12,095 nucleotides of DNA from Campylobacteraceae bacterium (GTDB lineage: Bacteria > Campylobacterota > Campylobacteria > Campylobacterales > Campylobacteraceae): NCBI GenBank assembly GCA_012521935.1, contig JAAYLJ010000025.1, positions 1-12,095 of the forward strand, read 5' to 3'. Positions 6,943 to 12,095 of this stretch are shown here, piece by piece (within the stretch, counting starts at the first letter, position 1; each line of letters opens with the position of its first letter). The notes below the pieces were generated by a model. It did not search any database, was not told the origin of the DNA, and was given only the letters and a program-made list of their open reading frames with translations. A program made the position numbers and the translations under genes.

Positions 6943-7887
6943 ATGCTGCGTGTTCTGTTTCTTCTTGCCCTTTGGGTTTTTTACGCTTTTGGGGATGCGC
7001 ATATTTTTGTTTATCATAGATTTGGGGATGATAGATACCCCTCCACCAATATTTCAACTCAAAAACTAAAAGAGCAGTTTGATTATTTTAAAGAGAATGG
7101 CTATGAGGTTATCCCTCTTTCAAGGCTAGTTGATGCTTTAAAAAAGGGTGAAGAGATTTTAGATAACTGGGTAGTTTTGACAATTGATGATAATTATCAC
7201 TCTTTTTATAAAAATGGGCTAGGGGTATTTAAAGAGTATGGATACCCATTTTCACTATTTGTATATGTCAAAGCTGCAGAAAAAAAATATGGTGATTATA
7301 GCAGTTGGGATGAGTTAAGGGAGATTGCTAAATTTGGAAGCGTAGAGTTTCACTCATATGGACACGCTCACATGAGTAGGTTTAGCAAAGAAGAGTTAGA
7401 AGAGGATTTTAAAAAAGGGTTAGAGCTTTTTGAAAAAGAGATGGGCTTTAAACCAAAATATTTTACTCACCCATATGGTGAATTTAATGAAGAGCTAATA
7501 GAAGTAGCCAAATCTTTTGGATTTAGTGCTTTGATTAACCAAAATATGGGCGCAGTTTCAAGTAGTAGTAACCCTTATGATTTAGATAGAACAGCTCTTG
7601 GAGAGAGTTCAAATTTAAAAGAGTTTTTAAATTATAAATATTTAAATGCTAAATGGATAGAGCCTTCAATTTACCCAGAAGATGGGATTTTAAAAGAGGT
7701 AAAAGCCGTTTTAAGTAGTGAGGTTAAAAAAGCTGGACTCTATGTAACAGGAAATGGCTGGAGAGAGCTTGAGGTTAAAGATGGGAAGGTTTCAAAAGAT
7801 TTAAATTTAAAATTAAATCATGAGCGGGTTAGATTGATTTTGAGTGTTGGAAACAGTATATCAACAAAGATTCTTACAAAGGATTAG
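6943..7887 (+). CDS. Exported polysaccharide deacetylase (NodB-type, carbohydrate esterase 4)
   Basis: A 314-residue protein with an N-terminal signal sequence (MLRVLFLLALWVFYAFGDA, cleavage probably near 17-19), so probably periplasmic. The NodB fold begins with IFVYHRFGDDRYP. Motif 1 is TIDDNYHSF (80-88, D82 and D83 in place of TFDDG). Motif 2 is HSYGHAH (137-143), giving metal ligands H137 and H141. Motif 3 is FTHPYGE (174-180). The YHRF opening and HPYGE resemble the deacetylase domain of PgaB, which removes acetyl groups from poly-N-acetylglucosamine. The substrate here (peptidoglycan or an exopolysaccharide) cannot be told. A C-terminal extension of about 80 residues after the catalytic domain looks like a small beta domain and is unrecognised. 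It lies between secG and frr; I do not recall it at this spot in C. jejuni. RBS AAAGGAT is at 6926-6932. Confidence 0.88.
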   Translation: MLRVLFLLALWVFYAFGDAHIFVYHRFGDDRYPSTNISTQKLKEQFDYFKENGYEVIPLSRLVDALKKGEEILDNWVVLTIDDNYHSFYKNGLGVFKEYGYPFSLFVYVKAAEKKYGDYSSWDELREIAKFGSVEFHSYGHAHMSRFSKEELEEDFKKGLELFEKEMGFKPKYFTHPYGEFNEELIEVAKSFGFSALINQNMGAVSSSSNPYDLDRTALGESSNLKEFLNYKYLNAKWIEPSIYPEDGILKEVKAVLSSEVKKAGLYVTGNGWRELEVKDGKVSKDLNLKLNHERVRLILSVGNSISTKILTKD

Positions 7888-7888
7888 T

Positions 7889-8446
7889 ATGTTAAATGAA
7901 GTTTATAGTGAGCAAAAAGAGGGTGCCTCAAGGGCTATAGATGCGCTAAGGCGAGAGTTTGGTACATTAAGAAGCGGTAAGGTGTCTATCTCGATATTAG
8001 ATAATATTCAAGTGGATTATTATGGAACTATGACTCCACTTAATCAAGTTGCCACTATCTTAGCAGTTGATGCCATAACCATAAGTATAGCTCCGTGGGA
8101 AAAATCTATGTTAAAACCTATTGAAAGTGCCATAAGTGGCGCTAATATTGGTGTAAATCCAAATAATGATGGAGAGAGCGTAAAGCTATATTTCCCGCCA
8201 ATGACAGTTGAACAAAGACAAGAGAGTGCAAAAAAAGCAAAAGCTATGGGAGAGAAGGCGAAAGTTGCCATAAGAAACATAAGAAAAGATGCGAATGATA
8301 AAGTTAAAAAGTTTGAAAAAGATAAAGAGATAACTGAAGATGAGTCAAAAAAAGCTCAAGATGAAGTTCAAAAGATTACAGACTCATTTGTAGATAAAAT
8401 TGATGGATTAGTTAAAGAGAAAGAGAGCGAACTTTTAAAGGTTTAA
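7889..8446 (+). CDS. frr: Ribosome recycling factor
   Basis: A 185-residue RRF, the standard length. It splits post-termination ribosomes together with EF-G. Visible signatures are LRREFGTLRSGKVS near residue 20-33, DYYGTMTPLNQVA, the AITISIAPWEKSML region, GVNPNNDG and the PPMTVEQRQE block, and a C-terminal helix rich in lysine and glutamate with RNIRKDAN. The start is ATG 7889, one base after the previous stop, because it gives the standard MLNEVYSEQ N-terminus; the longer TTG frame from 7844 would overlap the deacetylase gene. AAAGGAT at 7878-7884 is its ribosome site. The gene is essential in most bacteria. It is followed by pyrE after one base. Confidence 0.97.
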   Translation: MLNEVYSEQKEGASRAIDALRREFGTLRSGKVSISILDNIQVDYYGTMTPLNQVATILAVDAITISIAPWEKSMLKPIESAISGANIGVNPNNDGESVKLYFPPMTVEQRQESAKKAKAMGEKAKVAIRNIRKDANDKVKKFEKDKEITEDESKKAQDEVQKITDSFVDKIDGLVKEKESELLKV

Positions 8447-8447
8447 G

Positions 8448-9056
8448 ATGGATATTGAAAAAATTTACAAAGAGAGTGAAGCCTATTTAGAGGGGCATTT
8501 TCTACTTAGTGGGGGAATGCACTCACAGTTTTATCTTCAAAGCGCTAAAGTTTTAGAAGATCCATCTTTGGCTGAAAAACTAGCTAACGCGCTGGCAAAA
8601 GAGATTAAAAAAAGTAAAATCAAAATAGATACAGTTTGCGCTCCTGCCATTGGTGGAATAGTAGCTGGTTTTGTGCTAGCAAAGGCTCTAGGGGCAAGAT
8701 CTATCTTTACTGAAAGAGTTGATGGAAAGATGACTCTTAGGCGCGGATTTGAAGTAAAAAAGGGTGAAAATATACTTATTTGTGAAGATATCATCACTAC
8801 TGGAGGCTCAGCTTTAGAATCAGCAAATTCACTAAAAGAGTATGGGGTGAATATAGTTGGTTTTGCAGCTTTGGCAAATCGTGGATTTTGTAAAAGAGAG
8901 GGGAGTGATTTACCTCAAAACAAAATCTGTAAACTCCCAAAAGATTTACCATTTTTTGCTTTGGGAGATTTTACCTTTGAAGTATATAGCCCAAAAGATT
9001 GCCCACTATGCGCTAAAGGAAGTGAGGCAATAAAGCCAGGAAGTAGAGCCACTTAA
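8448..9056 (+). CDS. pyrE: Orotate phosphoribosyltransferase
   Basis: A 202-residue type I phosphoribosyltransferase that joins orotate to PRPP to make orotidine monophosphate in de novo UMP synthesis. The PRPP-binding signature LICEDIITTGGSA is at 110-122. Other family features are LSGGMHSQFYLQ (20-31), the PAIGGIVAGF loop (66-75), FTERVDGKMTLRRGF (87-101) with catalytic-loop-type residues, and a C-terminal CPLCAKG segment followed by IKPGSR. The CPLC-KPGSR tail is usual in this subgroup of PyrE. It begins one base after frr and ends directly before the RDD gene with no gap. Neighbours in the pyrimidine pathway are not in the window. Confidence 0.96.
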   Translation: MDIEKIYKESEAYLEGHFLLSGGMHSQFYLQSAKVLEDPSLAEKLANALAKEIKKSKIKIDTVCAPAIGGIVAGFVLAKALGARSIFTERVDGKMTLRRGFEVKKGENILICEDIITTGGSALESANSLKEYGVNIVGFAALANRGFCKREGSDLPQNKICKLPKDLPFFALGDFTFEVYSPKDCPLCAKGSEAIKPGSRAT

Positions 9057-9515
9057 ATGCGCTGGCGCGATGTAAGGAAGGGGAAGTTTCAAAAACTAGA
9101 AGACGAAGAGGAGTTAACCCCAAAAGCTGCTCCACTTGTCCTTAGATTTAAAGCATGGATTATAGATGTTTTTATGATATATATCCCAATACTATACATA
9201 ACTACTTATTTTATACTTGATGGTAAAGATGCATTTCAGTCAAATCAGTTTGCCATTTTCATTGATACCGCACTTTTTGGTGTGATTTTAGCCCTATTTT
9301 GGACAAAAAAAGGGCAAAGTCCTGGTTTGAAAGCTTATGAATTAAAACTTATAGATTTAAAAGATGAAAAATCTCCCTCATTCTTAAAGTCACTGTGGAG
9401 ATATGCGTTACTCTTGGTGGCTGGGGCATCTATAGTTGGTTTATGTTTAGGATTTTTTAGAAAGGATAGAAAAAATCTTCATGATTTACTATCTAAAACC
9501 GTAGTCATTAGATAA
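9057..9515 (+). CDS. RDD family membrane protein
   Basis: A 152-residue protein with three membrane segments (about 34-54, 66-83 and 117-134). The RDD signature residues are visible: R30 and D37 in VLRFKAWIIDVFM, the GQSPGLKAYELKLID block (87-100) and the end block RKDRKNLHDLLSKTVVI (135-151) with its aspartates. The family is widespread and its function is mostly unknown; some members have been proposed to be transporters. The start ATG directly follows the pyrE stop with no gap, and its own stop overlaps the MFS start (TAATG), so it is tightly cotranslated. C. jejuni, as I recall, carries the same kind of protein after pyrE. Confidence 0.9.
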   Translation: MRWRDVRKGKFQKLEDEEELTPKAAPLVLRFKAWIIDVFMIYIPILYITTYFILDGKDAFQSNQFAIFIDTALFGVILALFWTKKGQSPGLKAYELKLIDLKDEKSPSFLKSLWRYALLLVAGASIVGLCLGFFRKDRKNLHDLLSKTVVIR

Positions 9516-10606
9516 TGTTTCCTTTAATTTCTCTATTTTTCTTTGCATATTTTTCAATAATTGCAGTATATATTGTTTTTTTGCCAAAAATTTTGCAAAA
9601 TCTTGGTTATGTTTCATTAGAAATAGGAATCGTTTTTGCAATCGCTCCATTAGCAAGATTTATAGTCCCTTTTCTTTTTAAAAAGTTTTTTGAGCTTAAT
9701 TTAAGAGTTTTCTACTTTGCACTTTTTTTAGCTTTAAGTAGTGCGATTTTATTCTATTTTACAATAGAAAATTTCTACTTTTTTATATTTCCAAATATTT
9801 TATTTGGCATCTCCATTGGGCTTATTTTGCCATTTATTGAAGTTTACGCACTAGAATATTTAGGCAAAAATAGATTTGGCAAATCTAGACTTTTTGGCTC
9901 ACTTGGCTTTATGTTAACTTCTATTTTTCTAGCAAATTTTTTAAATAGTAGCTCTACAGCACTAAATTTTTTCCTATTTTTCATAGTATTAATGTCCATA
10001 TTTTCAACTCTTATCACCCTTAAAGATAGTCATTTTAAACAAAACAAAACTTCTAATGCAAAGATAAATTTTAAACAAAATTGGGGTTTTTGGCTAAATC
10101 TATTTTTGATGCAAGTTAGCTTTGGGGCATATTATAATTTTTTCACAATATATCAGACAAACATGGGAGTCTCTTTAAGCTTAACTGGCTGGATGTGGTC
10201 ATTTGGTGTTGTATGTGAGATCGTACTTTTTTATTTTCAAGGTCTATTTTTAACAAGATTTAAACTTCTTAATTTAGTTCAAATTTCATCATTTTTAACC
10301 TCAATAAGATGGCTTTTGCTCTTTGCTTTCCCGGGAATTGTGCCAATTATCTTTTTTGCTCAAGCTTTTCATGCTTTTAGTTTTGCACTACACCATAGCG
10401 CTGCTTTTACTCATTTAAAAAATATAAATGAAAATAGCTCCCTAGCTGCGCAGTTTTATTATGGACTCTCATTTGGTTTAGGAGCATTTTTAGGAGCTCT
10501 TTTAGCTGGACTTTTTTATGGGGAAAATCTATATCTTTGGGCTAGTTTGGTAGCTTTAATTGCAGGAATTTTCACAAAATTTACTTCGCTAAAACAAAAT
10601 TTCTAA
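9515..10606 (+). CDS. MFS transporter, HcaT/LacY-like
   Basis: A 363-residue, strongly hydrophobic protein with about 12 membrane helices and a central cytosolic loop at about 171-192. The pattern fits the MFS_1-like/HcaT group, near the LacY and nucleoside symporter families: LGYVSLEIGIVFAIAPLARF (30-49), RLFGSLGF (125-132), QVSFGAYYNFFTIYQ (200-214), GVVCEIVLFYF (231-241, with the buried E235) and AFHAFSFALHHSAAFTHL (284-301). Proton-coupled uptake of a small organic acid or nucleoside is plausible from the family; the substrate is unknown. Its ATG overlaps the RDD stop by 1 nt. Its 3' end overlaps the opposing FliL-like gene by 26 nt, and no terminator is visible between the two. Confidence 0.87.
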   Translation: MFPLISLFFFAYFSIIAVYIVFLPKILQNLGYVSLEIGIVFAIAPLARFIVPFLFKKFFELNLRVFYFALFLALSSAILFYFTIENFYFFIFPNILFGISIGLILPFIEVYALEYLGKNRFGKSRLFGSLGFMLTSIFLANFLNSSSTALNFFLFFIVLMSIFSTLITLKDSHFKQNKTSNAKINFKQNWGFWLNLFLMQVSFGAYYNFFTIYQTNMGVSLSLTGWMWSFGVVCEIVLFYFQGLFLTRFKLLNLVQISSFLTSIRWLLLFAFPGIVPIIFFAQAFHAFSFALHHSAAFTHLKNINENSSLAAQFYYGLSFGLGAFLGALLAGLFYGENLYLWASLVALIAGIFTKFTSLKQNF

Positions 10607-11045
10607 AGTGTAAATATCTTATATTTAATCCCAAAGAAGATCTTGCACTATTTATAATTTTATCTTTAAACTCTTCTTTTCCCTTGTCCGTTGCAAGTTT
10701 ATTTCCATCTTCACTTGAGGCTACATTTAAAATAATCCTTCTTAGGGCTTCTTCATTTGCTCTTATTTTTGAAACTTCATGCTCATTGTGAGCTTCTACA
10801 GAAAAGGTGGCTTTTAAAACCCTATAATCCCCCTTGCCTAGATTAATCATTATTTGATCTAGTGGGACTTCTAGTGGATTTACCACCTCTTGTAGCACTC
10901 TTCTTGGATTTTTATCACTTGCAAAATCAAAAGCTTTAGTTTTTCTAAGTGGATTTTCACTAGCTAAAGAGCCATAAATTAGATATATAACTATCACAAT
11001 GATAGCAACAGCTAAGGCTATATTTCCAACTCTAACTCCACTCAT
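10581..11045 (-). CDS. Single-span membrane protein with a FliL-like domain
   Basis: A 154-residue protein with one N-terminal membrane helix (about 7-25, ALAVAIIVIVIYLIYG) and a periplasmic region. From about 64 on it follows the FliL pattern: QIMINLGKGDYRVLKATFSVEA, then EEALRRIILNVASS, EDGNKLATDKGKEEFKDKI and an end block NIRYLHFRNFVL. FliL is a ring-forming stator-associated protein of the flagellar motor. This one has a short N-terminal tail and no flagellar neighbours, so it may be a paralogue rather than flagellar FliL itself. Its start is 10 nt after the typA stop. AAAGGAT on the minus strand (11048-11054) is its ribosome site, just before the start codon at 11043-11045. It is probably cotranscribed with typA. 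Confidence 0.72.
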   Translation of the reverse strand: MSGVRVGNIALAVAIIVIVIYLIYGSLASENPLRKTKAFDFASDKNPRRVLQEVVNPLEVPLDQIMINLGKGDYRVLKATFSVEAHNEHEVSKIRANEEALRRIILNVASSEDGNKLATDKGKEEFKDKIINSARSSLGLNIRYLHFRNFVLAK

Positions 11046-11055
11046 GAAAATCCTT

Positions 11056-12095
11056 TCAAGATTTTGTTGTTTTAGCTAACCTCTTTCTTTTTGTAGGATC
11101 TAAAAATCTTTTTCTAACTCTAATACTCTTAGGAGTAACCTCAACAAGCTCATCATCTTCAATCCACTCAAGTGCTCTTTCTAGTGTTAAAATCCTAGGC
11201 GGAACGAGTTTTATGGCTTCATCTGCCCCAGCAGCTCTTATGTTTGTAAGCTGTTTTCCCTTTATGGGATTTACATCCAAATCATTTGGCCTTGAGTGCT
11301 CTCCAATAATCATTCCAATATAAACCTTAGTTTGTGGTTCTATAAAAAGTGCCCCTCTATCTTGTAAATTAAAGATTGAGTACCCTAAAGCTTCGCCATT
11401 TTCCATTGAAACAAGTGCACCATTAGTTCTTTTACTCATTGAGCCTAAAAGTGGCCTAAACTCTAAAAATGAGTGATTTAAAATCCCCTCACCTTTGGTA
11501 TCGGTTATAAATTGCGATCTAAACCCAATCAAACCTCTTGCAGGTATCTCAAACTCAATTCTTGTTTGCATATCTCCTGTTGGGTGCATGGCTGTCATTT
11601 CAGCCTTTCTTTTTCCAAGTTTTTCAATGATAGTACCAGTAAATTCATCTGGAAGATCAATAACTAAGTGTTCAAATGGCTCCATTTTAATGCCATTTTC
11701 CTCTTTTATGATAACTTCTGGCCTTCCAAGGGAAAATTCATACCCCTCTCTTCTCATATTTTCAGCTAAGATGGTAATTTGTAGTTCACCTCTTCCAGAA
11801 ATTTTAAATCTACCCTCGCCTATTGGGTCAAACCTCATTGCGATATTTGTTTTTACTTCTGATTCTAATCTATCATAAAGTTTATTTGAAGTTACATGCT
11901 TACCTTCTAAACCTGCTAAAGGTGAGTCATTAACGCTAAATATAACTGAAAGTGTTGGCTCTTCAATAAAGAGTGGATCTAATGGAGTTGGATTTGCAGG
12001 ATCAACCACGCTATCCCCAACATCTAGGGCATCAAATCCAGCAATGGCTATGATGTCTCCAGAATAGGCGATATCTATATCTTTTCTCTCTAGTC
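11056..12095 (-). CDS. typA: Ribosome-associated GTPase TypA/BipA, C-terminal part, 5' end off the window
   Basis: The visible 345 codons run in from the right edge and end with TGA at 11056-11058. The N-terminal GTPase domain is outside. The part seen starts at the end of the beta-barrel domain (SGDIIAIAGFDALDVGDS). It continues through EF-G-like domain III (FSVNDSPLAGLEGKHVTS, then GRGELQITILAENMRREGYE with SLGRPEVI) and domain V (GTIIEKLGKRKAEM, GDMQTRIEFEIPARGLIGFR). The BipA-specific C-terminal domain follows (RTNGALVSMENGEALGYS, YIGMIIGEHSRPNDL, RKRFLDPTKRKR). This order and these motifs are diagnostic. BipA binds 70S ribosomes and helps large-subunit assembly and stress or cold growth. 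The frame is open past 12009, so GTG 12007-12009 is not the true start. The FliL-like gene follows in the same direction. Confidence 0.97.
   Translation of the reverse strand, partial: LERKDIDIAYSGDIIAIAGFDALDVGDSVVDPANPTPLDPLFIEEPTLSVIFSVNDSPLAGLEGKHVTSNKLYDRLESEVKTNIAMRFDPIGEGRFKISGRGELQITILAENMRREGYEFSLGRPEVIIKEENGIKMEPFEHLVIDLPDEFTGTIIEKLGKRKAEMTAMHPTGDMQTRIEFEIPARGLIGFRSQFITDTKGEGILNHSFLEFRPLLGSMSKRTNGALVSMENGEALGYSIFNLQDRGALFIEPQTKVYIGMIIGEHSRPNDLDVNPIKGKQLTNIRAAGADEAIKLVPPRILTLERALEWIEDDELVEVTPKSIRVRKRFLDPTKRKRLAKTTKS

Noticed and set aside
10633..10679. AAAGAAGA ... TCTTCTTT inverted repeat near the convergent gene ends as a bidirectional terminator
   Set aside because: The loop is 31 nt, the stem is A+T-rich, and the repeat lies inside the FliL-like coding region; too weak to call.
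11495..11878. 127-codon plus-strand open frame opposite typA
   Set aside because: It is antisense to strongly conserved TypA sequence, has no ribosome site and its product looks like no known protein.

Overview
The window looks like a Campylobacterota chromosome, most likely a Campylobacter. It is A+T-rich. Its sigma70 promoters have a T-rich block in front of TATAAT. A core block (BI-1 family protein, secG, frr, pyrE, RDD protein) follows an order I recall from Campylobacter jejuni and its relatives. The species cannot be fixed from sequence alone; a low-GC member of the C. fetus/lanienae side is a guess.

Left part, about 1-5311, is accessory and linked to defence. It starts with the 3' part of a small membrane protein that resembles the superinfection-exclusion SieB family. 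A KilA-N domain protein follows. Then comes a 29-codon ORF with a near-perfect Shine-Dalgarno sequence, ending 2 nt before a complete type I restriction subunit gene, hsdR. Overlapping the end of hsdR is a YgjP/SprT-like zinc metallopeptidase gene, split by one in-frame amber codon just before its conserved RWGSC and HELIH motifs. No hsdM or hsdS is present, so the restriction system can only be complete if they lie to the left of the window or elsewhere.

Middle part, 5312-10606, is a tight plus-strand housekeeping cluster: a BI-1/YccA membrane protein, a stand-alone ThiD2-type thiamine enzyme, secG, an exported polysaccharide deacetylase, frr, pyrE, an RDD membrane protein and an HcaT/LacY-like MFS transporter. 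Spacing is between -1 and 5 nt, except for 67 nt before secG. Strong-looking promoters lie before the BI-1 gene and before secG. The cluster mixes protein export, ribosome recycling, pyrimidine and thiamine synthesis and envelope functions.

Right part, 10581-12095, is on the minus strand. typA/bipA (C-terminal 345 residues, running off the right edge) is followed after 10 nt by a small single-span protein with a FliL-like periplasmic domain. The 3' end of this gene overlaps the 3' end of the MFS gene tail to tail by 26 nt. I saw no tRNA, rRNA, CRISPR array, insertion sequence or clear attachment site.
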